Positions 48,705 to 60,513 of a stretch of DNA of 64,000 nucleotides are shown here, one piece after another (position 1 is the first letter of the stretch; every line of letters starts with the position of its first letter). The translations under genes were made by a program, and so were the position numbers. The DNA lies in contig OX387201.1 in NCBI GenBank assembly GCA_947561715.1, positions 21,900,001 through 21,964,000 of the forward strand, written 5' to 3'. The stretch is from Ascidia mentula. Taxonomy: Eukaryota; Chordata; Ascidiacea; Phlebobranchia; Ascidiidae. The notes beneath the pieces were generated by a model, which was given only the letters and a program-made list of their open reading frames with translations, did no database searches and had not been told where the DNA came from.

Positions 48705-50809
48705 ATGGACGCGGAAATTCATGCAGAGGAAGGGTGGGAAACTTGGACAAAAAAATTCGGTAAGGTCATTGTTATGGATCTGCAATGAAACAACTGCTGA
48801 TGTAATTTTGTTTGACGCCTGCAGGGAAAACTTATTCAAAAAGCGAACTCAAGAAACGGAAACAGATCTGGCAAAGCAATTTTCAAATATACTTGAAACA
48901 AGTGGATGACTTTCATGTTCATAATAGCATTAGACGCCCATTTCTTGACAAGTTTAGCGATTATGTAAGTCCTAATTTTTCCTATGTTTTAAATTATACA
49001 GTAAATACACATTTTTAATTATATCTTAGCATATTTAATGTCGAATGGAGGGAATACTTTTGTATTTACTGGTCATTACAAATCAACTGCATAGTTTTTC
49101 AACTTGTAGCAAAAGAGAAAAAAATGTGTTTGTATCTTGTGGTATTTCAACAAGAAACCGGAAGAATTGTCATGGATGAGCGGATTGATACCCGAAGAAA
49201 TTTTATTTGGTTCTTACGCACCAATAACACCTACCCCAGAACCTGACCCCGATCCTCAACTACCCATTTGGCAAGAACCCAACCCTGAAAACGTTGACTG
49301 GCGGGGACCGGTTTGTGTAACATCCGTGCAAGACCAAGGAACTGAGTTGCCCGCTAGCTGGATATGCAGTGCAGTAAGCGTTCGTAACAAATGCCTAACT
49401 GGTATAACTACCGTGATTTAAATATGCAGGTAGCAGCCGTTGAATCTCATCACAAGATAAACAACGGAGAATTGGTCAAACTTTCTGAACAACAATTAGT
49501 TGATTGTCTCGAAAAGGGTGGAGGAACAGGAAAGCTGGAATGGGCGTTTGATTACATTAGAAGCAAATCGATTGCTCTGAGGGACGAATACCCGTATACT
49601 GGAACGGTTAGAAGTTTGCTTTAAAATATTTACAGTATTCGGACATTCGAAGGAAACATTAAATATTTGGAAAAAAATTAAAGTAGGTCTACTTAACATT
49701 AGCTGTAAAAAATATATTGTTATGGAAAAATGTTGGTGAAATCTTTATAATTAAGATTCATTCTCTTTTGTCTTTGGCTTGAGATTTCTATGGTTACTTA
49801 AAAAGTATATTGAGACAAAACGCAACTGGATACAGAAAACCTTTAAAAAAACCTTTTCACTTGAATAAATAAAAAAACATATCAGTTATGAGGAAGGTTG
49901 GACACAATCGTAACACAATAAAGCAGTTCGTAATTTTAAACGTTTTTATTGACCAGAAAGAAGATTGTAAATTTAGCATCAGAAGAGTAATTGGGATGCA
50001 AGGATGGAGGAAAATCACAGCAGGAAACGAACAAGAACTTGAGCATGTTGTAGCAAACATTGGTCCGGTTGCTGTGGGATTGACTGCCTCAAGTTGTGAG
50101 AAATTTAAAAAACACACTGACTACGAAGGTGCGCTACTTTACCTATATGTATGACTGGACATTCATGAAAGTTGCGTTTGCTTTTACAGAGATATTTTAT
50201 GATCCTGAGTGGGTGAAGGGATTTAATCCATTGAACGAAGACGCATTACGTCATGCAGTGTTGGTTGTTGGTTATGGACGAGATCCGAGAAAACCACGTG
50301 GCGAAGACAAGTACTGGATTATCAAGAACAGGTAGCAACATTTTTAATAATAAATAAACAATTTAAAAAAATAAAAAATCAATCTCCCGGTGTGGTTTGA
50401 CCTCATGACCAGGTGCTGGCTACGATGGCAGTAAACCTACATGTGCTAGTTGTAATCGGAAAGTAAAGTCTTTCACATTAAGGCGATCGTGCCCTGTTAA
50501 AATTATGTATTTCGGTTATGTGTACCTGTTTTCGAACATAGCAAGCAAATAAAACGTGATTCAATTAGAATTCTAAACAATTGCCAATGCCTGGGCGTAC
50601 CCATGTCTAAAGTTCATCACCAAACTATTTCGTTTCATCAAACTTTATTCATCTTTAGTTTGGGCGACGAATCCGGAGACAAAAAAGATCCGAATTCTGG
50701 AGACAAAAAAGATCCGAATTCTGGTTACAAGAAAATCGCTAAAGACCGAGAAAACAATTGTAATATCGCCGGTTGTGCGATGTATCCAGTGGGAGTGAAC
50801 CATATATAA
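48705..50809 (+). CDS. Cysteine protease homologue F, catalytic Cys replaced by Ser
   Basis: Seven exons (48705-48759, 48825-48964, 49155-49373, 49430-49606, 49957-50128, 50190-50331, 50659-50809) join in phase to 1056 nt, 351 residues, with no stop. It is a near-copy of E, with the same I29 prodomain and no signal peptide. The active site reads QDQGTELPASWICSA: Ser stands in place of the nucleophile Cys25, and there is one extra residue before it. The Trp of NSWG is Leu (NSLGDES). His (LRHAVLVVGYG) and Asn are kept. This should be proteolytically dead or very weak; Cys-to-Ser homologues with other roles are known (silicateins, TINAG). Introns are almost identical to those of E while exons 3-4 differ, which suggests gene conversion. 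The tail has the doubled GDKKDPNS unit. Confidence 0.88.
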
Positions 50810-50922
50810 GATCGTGACTATTGTCAGGTAAACTTTTCCGAGTAGAAATATTAAGATATTTCATGTTGATATTTCCCAATAGGAAACATGAGCGATTATG
50901 CAAGGCTACGACCCTGATCCTC

Positions 50923-50928
50923 AATAAA
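50923..50928 (+). terminator. Polyadenylation signal of gene F
   Basis: AATAAA in GATCCTCAATAAATGG, 113 bp after the stop. Confidence 0.6.
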
Positions 50929-51288
50929 TGGTGACAACTTGCTACAATTCCTAAATATTTGGTCTTTTATGTATTATCATCGATTTTCTACCGACAAAAT
51001 ATCTGCATATTGTTAATTACACTGCTCAATACATTTATATACAGAAAAATACAATCTTGTGGCTTTGGTGTTGAGGGAGATTTGAAACTTCGTTCTCGAC
51101 GCTCGAGATTAAATTGAAATATATCAGATCTTAATTACACGTGTGAGAGCTGGAAAGTGAATGCTATATGCGATAAAGCTGTAATAAAAACAGCAGTTAA
51201 ATCGATGGTTAACGGATATGCCCAAAAAAATGGGTTACAGTTGAACAGAGTCAAACCCTTTTTTAAATAAACAAACATAAATAGTAAT

Positions 51289-51455
51289 CAAAGTGGAGCC
51301 AATAATATGAATTGTGTATAAGCTGCAGACAGATGGCCACTGTTTCGACCTAAAAGGTCTCATCAGTGCAGCTGGTGTGACTTTCAGACGACTTTGCTGA
51401 CCAAACGGCCAACCTTTTAGGTCGAAACAGTGGCCATCTGTCTGCAGCTTACACA
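51289..51455. mobile_element. 167-bp foldback insertion with 12-bp target duplication
   Basis: Perfect 37-bp inverted arms at 51322-51358 and 51412-51448 (GCTGCAGACAGATGGCCACT...). The direct repeat ATAAATAGTAAT lies at 51277-51288 and 51456-51467. The E unit at about 45617-45630 has the empty site. A relative lies in the fourth intron of gene G (about 62240-62520). The long target duplication suggests copying by a retroposon-type machinery; a SINE-like hairpin is possible. Confidence 0.75.
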
Positions 51456-52094
51456 ATAAATAGTAATTCCGCCTATTAACCTGATTGTTTTGTGTAGTTG
51501 GACTGAAATAGAGGCAAATACTCTGGAAGATACAATAGGTGTTGTTGTGGCAAACAACGCGCACAAAAAGTCGCGTGGCGGCGCTATAATGTGAAGCCAG
51601 TGTTATGTAACAACTCAGACCGGTAGTGACGCCACAAAATATAGACGGAGGTGTGATTAATCAAGCTTACTGTGTATGAGGTAAGGACGGTGAAATGCTA
51701 GGCGAGGAGTCATCTGACCATGCTTCATCGCCCTATTCTGGATTCTGAGTTTCAATCAAAATGGAATCATTGGAAACATGCAAATATTACAGGGTTACTA
51801 CTACCGTGCTGATTTTAAAGATTTGTGGTAATTGTCACAAGCAGTGTCCAGGAAATGTAAATGTGCTTTCTTCCAAAACACGTGTCTATTGTGTACTTGG
51901 TCATTTTTCTTAGTGTACCCACCAAGCGTGCTTATTTGTTTTTGTATACGGATTAATGGTTACATGGCGCTGCACATGTCGATTTTACATCAACCACCTT
52001 TACGAAAAGCACACAAATACTCAAAAAGAGACGGAATTTCAAAAAAGCAGATCGCTTGTTTATTAGAACTTTCATGTATAGATGGGGTTGATTT

Positions 52095-52458
52095 CCCGAT
52101 TATAATATCTTAGCAAATAGTGATGCAGCGATACACTGCAAGGGTGGTACACGCTCCATAGCAAACGCTGGGACAGGATTTACGTATACCAACATCAGTA
52201 AAGCCAACAATTTATCTGGAGAAATCTGACCCAATTTATAATAATCTTGACTCAAAACTTCCTGTCTACCGATTATTGTAGTGAGTTTTGTAGAACTTCA
52301 ATGGCAGGGAGAGTCGTGAATATCACGAGCAGTTTGTTGAGTGACAACTCACGCGTTTTTACCGGCGGTGCAGGGCGTCGACGATCTTTACTGATAAGAG
52401 CAGCAATGTGTTGTTGCATTTCTACGTTAACATCTAATGGTTCCACACAAGGTTTCAT
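52095..52458 (-). other. Unrecognised minus-strand frames, F spacer copy
   Basis: The same MKPCVEPLDVNVEMQQ... frame (52273-52458) as in the E spacer, followed downstream by PAFAMER sequence that has a small deletion. Upstream of the ATG the frame is closed (TGA), so the ATG is the natural start if it is translated. Confidence 0.3.
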
Positions 52459-52933
52459 CCATCAATATCCGATAACGTACGCTTTACGTAGATAGGGTAA
52501 TCAGTCTCTTCCGTGTAAATTCTCCATATATCAGCGGATGCTATGACGAATGCAGGTGGTATTGAATTGTTTTGTTGAAAGAACATTCAAATGCTGCTGA
52601 TGGTGAATAGTAAGTTTATATTTCAAAACGTTAAGTACAAACACAGATCGGGTTAGTGTTTAAAAGCATGTTTTGTCTGCTTTAGATTTTTGATACTTAA
52701 CATGAAATGTTGCTTTCTATTTTAATGTTTAATACCTTGCTGTTTTATGGCTGGTTTTAGCGACCAAATTGTAATGAATAGGCGAGCAAGTAAAGGACAG
52801 AAACGACAAACGATTCTTCGCGTTGTTGGTGTAACAATGTTTTTAGTTTGATTTATTCATTAAAAGTTTTACAAAACTGTGTTCACGCCTTTACATGCAG
52901 GTTCTGAAATAGTTGCAGGACTGAAACTAAACA

Positions 52934-53032
52934 ATGTCCAAGAAAGTCGATTCTGACGCCGATCAACTACGGGCAAAGCGGAGTGAACGCATTGGTGAGC
53001 GTTTGAGTTTTATTTTAGAAACCAAAGCCTAA
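52934..53032 (+). CDS. Possible 32-codon frame or first exon (MSKKVDSDAD...)
   Basis: ACAATGTCC gives a good start. It reads MSKKVDSDADQLRAKRSERIG, where a GTGAGC donor follows in phase 1, or runs on through ERLSFILETKA to TAA. Copies at 40604 and 47106 lack the ATG (GTGCTC) and six bases, but keep the frame. Phase 1 ending in Gly is the same as exon 1 of the protease genes, so it could be an alternative first exon. Unproven. Confidence 0.25.
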   Translation: MSKKVDSDADQLRAKRSERIGERLSFILETKA

Positions 53033-53465
53033 TGAATAGATTGCTTAAACAGTTAATAGCATATTAGCTTTGGCTTTCCTATTTAAAGTAATCACCTCCA
53101 AGTATTTTGCACCCAAGTATGTGAAATATGGAAAGTCACCATTTAATTATACAGTTTGTTTGTTGTTTTTGATTTGTTTAGTGCAACTTCAATGTTTAAA
53201 CTAACAACACGCTTAACACTGTGTCTTGAGTGTAACAAAAAGCAACAGAAAAACACAAACGCAATATAAGTAAGCATACATAGTTAATATGAATATAGCT
53301 GCTTTTAATTGTGCTATATTAGTTGCGTTTTGAGTTACTTGTTACTAACAACAACCACGAAACAGTGGGTTAATTGTGCAGCCAATTTACCACCAGGCTT
53401 TTATATGTGATTATTCGGAATGTGCGATCATAAGTAATATCAACAGTGCATGTTGTTAACTGCTT

Positions 53466-53467
<2 letters not shown>

Positions 53468-53502
<35 letters not shown>
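53468..53502 (+). repeat. CT microsatellite
   Basis: A (TC)n tract of about 35 bp, at the equivalent place to the longer tracts in the E and F units. Confidence 0.9.
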
Positions 53503-53504
<2 letters not shown>

Positions 53505-53961
53505 TCGGATCTCGCCAGCAACTGACGTGTGTGTTGATTAGCCTACGAATAATATCATCAATGTTGGTCTAAGGAGAATGCTATTTACAGCACAGTGTAC
53601 ATACCTTCTTTATGTTTTAAATTCGTTCTTAACTGGGTGTCTTTATTCCCTTCACGGTTTTGATCCTCAGGCAACGTTTTTGTTATGTTTTGGCACAAAC
53701 AGCGTTAAATAAAAGACTTTTCCGTATTTTTGCTAACATCATTTCTTTGGCATATCTTCAGAAAAAAAAAAGTTATATTTAAATTTCTATAACATGTAGT
53801 AGCATTGAATGTAAATCGTATTTGTTAATTCGTCGTTGGCATCATGTGATGTACAATTGTAACTCCAATGCGTGGGAAGGATATATTCACATAAAGAACG
53901 CAATCCATCAGCAACACTAGCATTACTTTACCGTCTTGTTAGATTTACACTGAGCAAAACT

Positions 53962-55379
53962 ATGTTGCAAGTTGCGGCACCATTGGAAGATGGTTTGCAT
54001 TTAATGAAGGAAGAGGTTGTCGATCGGAGACATTTGTTGTGTAAGCTCTTTTAGATTAACCAAGTTTATTGCATATGGCGAATTTAGGAAACCAAACATG
54101 TTAAGATGTTAAGATGTATATTTTCAGTAAACAAAACTCAAGCTACATTCGATGAGACAGAAACTGCACGAGATGCACGTCCTTTGAAGCCACAGGAGAA
54201 TTCCTATTTTGACTGGCGTGATTCTGGTTGTGTAACATCTGTAAAGAATCAGATGCAATTGCCATGTGCCTGGATATTTGCTGCAGTAAGTATTTCGAAT
54301 CATCAAACAGACAAAGTTTTAAATAAATACGGAAACGCAAGTAAATAAGTATCAGGCAGTGGAAGTGCTTGAACAATTTGCCTTGACAAAACGGTAACTC
54401 TTTGTATGCGCATTACATATATTCTTGATATAATTTCACTGGTGCTTTTGTTTGACAAAATCTTTGTGTTTACACAGGTAGCAGCCGTTGAATCACATCA
54501 TAAAATCAAGAACGGGAAATTGGTTAAACTTTCCGAACAACAATTAGTCGATGGCCTGGAAAAAGGTGACAGACCAGGCAGGTTGGAGTGGGCGTTTGAT
54601 TATATCAAGGAAAATGGCATTACTCGAGCTGATCTGTACCCTTATACTGGAATGGTCGGTCAAATACTGTTGATCATTCACTCAGTTGTTAAAATCTTAC
54701 CGCAAAAATGAATTTGAACAACGTTTGTACAGAAAGGAGTTTGGAAAAATGACTTAGAACCAGCGGCCCGTGTAGAAGATTGGAAGAAAATTACCCCTGG
54801 TGACGAACAGGAGTTGGAGGAAATTGTGGCTAAAGTTGGTCCAGTTGCTGTGAGTTTAGTTATTTCCAGTACGTACATGTTTTGTCGTCACACAGATTCT
54901 CAAGGTATGTCAGTGCAAGGCAAACCACCGAATCAATTTTTTAGATTAAAAACATTCGTCTTACAGATATTTTTTACGATCCGAAATGGGAGAAGGGATT
55001 TAATCCTCAAAACCAACATGCATTACGTCATGCAGTGTTGGTCGTTGGTTATGGAAAAGATCCGAGCAAACCACGTGGCGAAGACGAGTACTGGATTATA
55101 AAGAACAGGTATACATATTTCCTATGCACTATTTGTAGGATATTTGAATTGGCTTTATGCGCTTTAAACATTAAAACTGCATTTCTGCGACAGTGAGAAA
55201 TGCATTGACATAGTTTAAATGTAATTTTTATTGTTCTTCAACTTTTTGTATTCCTTCACAGTTGGGGAATCGACGACGAAAACGACGAAAACGACCAGAA
55301 CTCCGGTTACATGAAAATCGCCAAAAACAGAGCAAATAATTGCAACATTGCTGGGTGTGCCTTGTATCCCGTGGTATAA
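53962..55379 (+). CDS. Cysteine protease-like gene H, second subfamily, non-canonical active site
   Basis: From the Met in KTMLQVAAPLEDG, exons 53962-54040, 54128-54285, 54478-54654, 54733-54904, 54967-55108 and 55262-55379 join in phase to 846 nt, 281 residues, ending YPVV. There is no I29 prodomain; the short N-terminal piece ends EEVVDRRHLL. The active site is KNQMQLPCAWIFAA, with Cys one place early and Ala in the catalytic slot. Cys56 is Gly (QLVDG). His (LRHAVLVVGYG) and Asn-Ser-Trp-Gly are kept. The hydrophobic leader exon of gene C is present upstream but frame-broken. The open mature domain with a lost nucleophile suggests a pseudoprotease or a very recent pseudogene. It is followed 1.2 kb downstream by gene I, as D is by J. 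Confidence 0.75.
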
Positions 55380-55708
55380 GAAACCGGAAGAATTTTCAGG
55401 GATGAGCAAATAGATGCAACAAGATTGTTCACCGACCAGTTTCTGTTTGTTAAAATTATTTCTTCGTTTTCCACCAAAAGTACTTTTCGGTCAATATTTC
55501 GTGCATTAACTATTAACACAACCCTCTGTTGCCTGCATGATTCATGTATATCATGTATGTACGTGTTGTATAACTAGAAGATTAAAAATGCTTTTATTTC
55601 AAAATTGGCAAAGGCAAAGTTAAAATGGCCTCTAAGTTACCCAAGTGTAAATACACCAAAATAAAATCTGAAAACTGCAATATATCTGTGGTATATTGGT
55701 AGTTTGGA

Positions 55709-56056
55709 ATGGAGGTAAATTACATCGAAGATGGGATCACCAATTTTCTGAAAGAACAACGTCCTTTTTCAAGACAAAATTTAAAAGCAAAATTAGAAAG
55801 TAGTGTTTACCGACCGGTGGAACCCGTTCCACTAGTGGTACGCGACGGCATTTTGGGTGGTACTCGAGCAACTTTCCGTAATTTACGGATATGGTTCGAA
55901 TTGGAAAATTTTGTTTTCGAAAAGCACACTCATTCGTGCGTTGGGTACAACACCACACCATTTGCACACTATACTGTGGACAAACCAAGGCAAAATAAGA
56001 CTACAAATTCACTTAAAGTATATTGGAACCAAATCATGCTGGCAAACGCAAAGTAA
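55709..56056 (+). CDS. Open frame of 115 codons, unknown
   Basis: MEVNYIEDGITNFLKEQRPF... through FRNLRIWFELENFVFEKH to WNQIMLANAK, then TAA. The equivalent copy at 15160 has lost the middle part, and only the last portion (CCAAATCCTGCTGGCAAACA) survives before E and F. No motif is recognised. It may be an exon of a duplicated gene fragment or a retroposon remnant. Confidence 0.3.
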   Translation: MEVNYIEDGITNFLKEQRPFSRQNLKAKLESSVYRPVEPVPLVVRDGILGGTRATFRNLRIWFELENFVFEKHTHSCVGYNTTPFAHYTVDKPRQNKTTNSLKVYWNQIMLANAK

Positions 56057-56599
56057 ACATCCGATTTTAAACACTCCTAAGGAATATCAAGAAATAACTG
56101 AATAATGTCCTTTATTATTCCTTTGATGTAGCCATGTCTTTCAGCGACATCCACAGATTTCAGTTTCGCGGCACCTTTTAGGTGTTTGTTATGCGCTTCA
56201 AAAATAGATCCTGGACTCTTACGCTGGTCACGAATAACAATTGCATGACTTTTAGTTCAACCCACAGGATCCGCACTAAAAGATAATAGTAATGGTATGG
56301 AGGTTTTTTGCATAGGATGAGCGTAGTTCCATTTGTCATAATTATGTTCACTTCTTGGTGATTGTTTACAGGCTAATTACCGAAACAATTTCATCACTAC
56401 ATAATCTGCAAAACGGTTTTACAAACCACTTAACACCAATAATTATTGTCTACAAAGCTTGCAGCAGAAACTTTAACTTATACAAGATAATGCAATAGTT
56501 TTTCTTGTTTTTGTACAACAAGCACATTCAAATATGGCGCCGTAAGTATTTAGTATACTGCTGTAACTGCGACATAGCCAATATGATTAACACAAGGAA
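56057..56599. other. Spacer upstream of gene I
   Basis: Same sequence as upstream of J (15340-15850). A deletion then joins it directly into exon 3 of gene I, removing the promoter and exons 1-2. Confidence 0.5.
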
Positions 56600-58201
56600 C
56601 GCAGAAATTTTATGTGATTCTTGCGCACCATTAACACCTACCCCAGAACCTGATCCCGATCCTCAACTACCCATTTGTCAGGAACCCAACCCTGAAAACG
56701 TTGACTGGCGGGGACACGGTTGTGTAACATCCGTGCAAGACCAAAGATTCCTGCCCGCTTGCTGGATATTCAGTGCAGTAAATGTTCGCGTTAAAAGCTT
56801 AACTGGTATATCTACTGTGATTTAAATATGTAGGTGGCAGCCGTTGAATCCTATTACAAAATAAACAACGGAGAATTGTTCAAACTTTCTGAACAACAAT
56901 TAGTTGACTGAAACGAGAAGGGTGGAAAAGTTGGTCGCTTGGAATGGGCGTTTAATTACATTAGAAGCAAATCGATTGCTCTAAGGGACGAATACCCGTA
57001 TACTGGAACGGTTAGAAGTTTACTTTAAAATATTTACAGTATTCGGACATTCGAAGGAAACACTAAATGTTTGAAAAAATATAAAAGTAGGTCTGCCTAA
57101 CATTAGCGGTAAAAAAATATTACTATGGCAAAATGTTGGTGAAATCTTTCCATGTAAGATACTTTCTCTTCTGTCTCTACTGGATACAGAAAACCTTTCA
57201 AAACCTTTTTCCCTTGAATAAATAACAAAACCTATCAGTTATGAGGAAGGTTGGAAACAATCGTAACAAAATAAAGCAGTTCGTAATTTTAAACGTTTGT
57301 TTGACCAGAAAGAAGCTTGTAGATTTAGCATAAGAAGAGTAGTTGGGATGCAAGGATGGAAGGAAATCACAGCAGGAGATGAACAAGAACTTGAGCATGT
57401 TGTAGCAAACATTGGTCCGGTTGCTGTGGGATTGACTGCTTCAAGTTGTGAGAAATTTAACAACCATACTGACTACGAAGGTGCGCTACTTTACCTATAT
57501 GTATGACTGGAAATTCATGAAAGTTGCGTCTGATTTTACAGAGATACTTTATGACCCTGATTGGGAAAATAGTTATGATCCATTGCATAAAAACCCGTTT
57601 CATCATGCAGTGTTGGTTGTTGGTTTTGGAAGAGATCTGAGCAAACCACCTGGTGAAGACAAGTACTGGATTATCAAGAACAGGTAGCAACATTTTTAAT
57701 AATAAATAAACAAGTTAAAAAAATAAAAAATAAAAAATCAAGCTCCCGGTGTGGTTTGACCTCATGACCAAGTGCTGCCTACGATGGCAGTAAACCTAAT
57801 GTACTAGTTGTAATCGGAAAGTAAAGTCTTTCACATTAAGGCGATCGTGCCCTGTTAAAACTATGTCTGTCGGTTATGTGTACCTGTTTTCGAACATAGC
57901 AAGCAAATAAAACGTGATTCAATTAGAATTCTAAACAATTTAAACCATAACCTGTCAAATAATCTTGTCTCATGGACCTATAGGGTCAAATATCTGTTGC
58001 CAATGCCTGGGCGTACCCATGTCTAAAGTTCATCGCCAAGTTATATCCTTTCATCAAACTTTATTCATCTTTAGTTGGGGCGACGAATCCGGAGACAAAA
58101 AAGATCCGAATTCTGGTTACAAGAAAATCGCTAAAGACCGAGAAAACAATTGTAATATTGCCGGTTGTGCGATGTATCCGGTGGGAGTAAAACATATATA
58201 A
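56600..58201 (+). pseudogene. Papain-family protease I, 5' truncated and interrupted
   Basis: The I29 exons are gone: the upstream spacer runs straight into exon 3 at about 56600. Remaining exons: to 56777 (LTPTPEPDPDPQLP, QDQRFLPACWIFSA), 56834-57010, 57309-57480, 57542-57683 and 58075-58201. In exon 4 the Cys of LVDC is a TGA stop. His is in FHHAVLVVGFG and NSWG is kept. Exon 3 is almost the same as in gene E, including RFLPACW. The tail has one KKDPNSG unit, as in J. AATAAA is at 58315. It is clearly a pseudogene. Confidence 0.85.
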
Positions 58202-59280
58202 GATCGTGACTATTGTCAGGTAAACTTTTCCAAGTAGAAATATGAAGATATTTCATGTTGATATTTCCCAGTAGGAAACAAGAGCAATTATGCCAAGCTT
58301 CCACCCTGATCCTCAATAAATGGTGACAACTTGCTACAATTTCTATATGTTTGGTCTTTTATGTATTATCATCGATTTTCTACCGACAAAGTACCTGCAT
58401 ATTGTTAATTACACTGCTCAATACATTTATATACAGAAAAATACAATCTTGTGGCTTTGGTGTTGAAAGAGATCTTCGTTCTCGACGCTCGAGATTAAAT
58501 TGAAATATATCAGATCTTAATTACACGTGTGAGAGCTGGAAAGTGAATGTATGCAATAAAGCTGTTATAAAAACATTAGTTTAATCGATGGTTAACGGAT
58601 ATGCCTTTGAAAAATGGGTAACAGTTGAACAGAGTCAGACCCTTTTATAAATAAACAAACACAAATAGTAATTCCGCCCATTAACTTAATGTGTAGTTGG
58701 ACTGAGGTAGAGGCAAATACCCTGGAAGATACAATAGGTGCTTTTTTATACGTCGCGTGGCGGCGCTATAGTGTGACGCAAGTGTTATGTAACAACTCCG
58801 ACCGGTAGTGACGACACACAATATATACGGAGGTGTGATTGACTAAGCTTGACAAAGGACGGTGACATGCTAGGCTGAATTATGAGTTTCAATCCCAATA
58901 GAATCATTGGAAACATGCAAATATTACAGGGTTACTACCATCGTGCTTAATTCAAAGATTTCTGGCAATTGTCACAAGCAGTGTCCAGAAAATACAAATG
59001 TGCTTTCTTCTAAAATACGTGTCTGTTGTGTACTTGATCAGTCTTCTTAGTGTACCCACCAAGCTTTCTTATTTGTTTATTACATACAGACTATTGGTTA
59101 CATGCGCACTGCACTGGTCGATTTTAGATCAACCACCTTTACGAAAATCACACAAATCCTCAAAAAAGGACGGAGTTCTGAAAAAGCAGATCGCTTGTTT
59201 CTTGGAACTTTCGTGTGTAGATCGGGCTGATTTCCAGATTATAATATCTTAGAAAATTGTGATGCAGTGATACAGGGTGG
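58202..59280. other. Spacer after gene I
   Basis: A further, more diverged copy of the spacers after J, E and F, ending at the foldback element. It contains an AATAAA at 58315-58320 and a decayed version of the minus-strand frames. No gene. Confidence 0.5.
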
Positions 59281-60513
59281 CGACTCTGTATCCCACGTGT
59301 GATGTCGGTAGTTTTATTCTTTCGTCATATCAAGAATAGCATGACCCGTTCAGTTCCCACGTGTTGTTGTTTGTTACAATATATAAGGTTGTGTAATACA
59401 AACTCGAATGATAGGGATTCCGTGTTTGGGAATTTTTAGGCTGCCTGTATGTTGTGACCAAATACGTCACAACCACATATATTGCAACGTCACAACCACA
59501 TATATTGCAACGTCACAACCACATATATTGCAACATCACAACCACATATATTTCAACGTCACAACCACATATATTTCAACGTCACAACCACATATAATGC
59601 AACGTCACAACCACATATATTTTATTCTTTCGTCATATCAAGGATAGCATGACCCGTTCAGTTCCCACGTGTTGTTGTTTGTTACAATATATGAGGTTGT
59701 GACGTTATAATATATGAGGTTGTGACGTTGCATTATATGAGGTTGTGACGTTTCAATATATGTGGTTGTGACGTTGAAATATATGTGGTTGTGACGTTAC
59801 AAAATATATGAGGTTGTGACGTTATAATATATGAGGTTGTGACGTTTCAATATATGTGGTTGTGACGTTTCAATATATGTGGTTGTTACGTTACAATATA
59901 TGAGGTTGTGACGTTTCAATATATGTGGTTGTGACGTTGCAATATATGTGGTTGTGACGTTGCAATATAGGTGGTTGTGACGTTGCATTATATGTGGTTG
60001 TGGCGTTGCAATATATGTGGTTGTGACGTTGAAATATATATGGTTGTTACGTTACAATATATGAGGTTGTGACGTTTCAATATATGTGGTTGTGACATTG
60101 CAATATATGTGGTTGTGACGTTGCAATATATGTGGTTGTGACGTTGCAATATATGTGGTTGTGACGTTGAAATATATGTGGTTGTGACGTTTCAATATAT
60201 GTGGTTGTGACGTTGAAATATATGTGGTTGTGACGTTGAAATATATGTGGTTGTGACGTTTCAATATATGTGGTTGTGACGTTGCAATATATGTGGTTGT
60301 GACGCTACAATATATGTGGTTGTGACGTATTTGGTCACAACATATACAGGCAACCTAAAAATTCCCAAACACGGAATCCCTATCATTCGAGTTTGTATTA
60401 CACAACCTTATATATTGTAACAAACAACAACACGTGGGAACTGAACGGGTCATGCTATTCTTGATATGACGAAAGAATAAAACTACCGACATCACACGTG
60501 GGATACAGAGTCG
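59281..60513. mobile_element. 1.23-kb foldback element filled with a 23-bp minisatellite
   Basis: Terminal inverted repeats of about 190 bp (59281-59470 and 60324-60513), starting CGACTCTGTATCCCACGTG, are almost identical, so the copy is young. The inside has about 7 copies of GTCACAACCACATATATTGC(AAC) in one orientation (59466-59620). An internal repeat of part of the TIR follows (about 59625-59700), then about 27 copies in the other orientation (to about 60330). There is no coding capacity. The sister spacers (about 46295 and 52145) lack it; I see no clean target duplication. Confidence 0.85.

Larger units (their letters stand above)
50929..53961. other. Spacer between F and H
   Basis: Repeats the post-E spacer, with a 167-bp foldback at 51289. 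It then joins, after the CT tract at 53468-53502, to sequence matching the region upstream of genes C and D. The relic leader exon of gene H (MLFTAQCTYLLYVLNSF...) is at about 53579-53660 but its frame is broken. Confidence 0.5.

Noticed and set aside
59408-60264. Histidine/Asn/Tyr-rich repeat frames
   Set aside because: They are translations of the 23-bp minisatellite in the foldback element.
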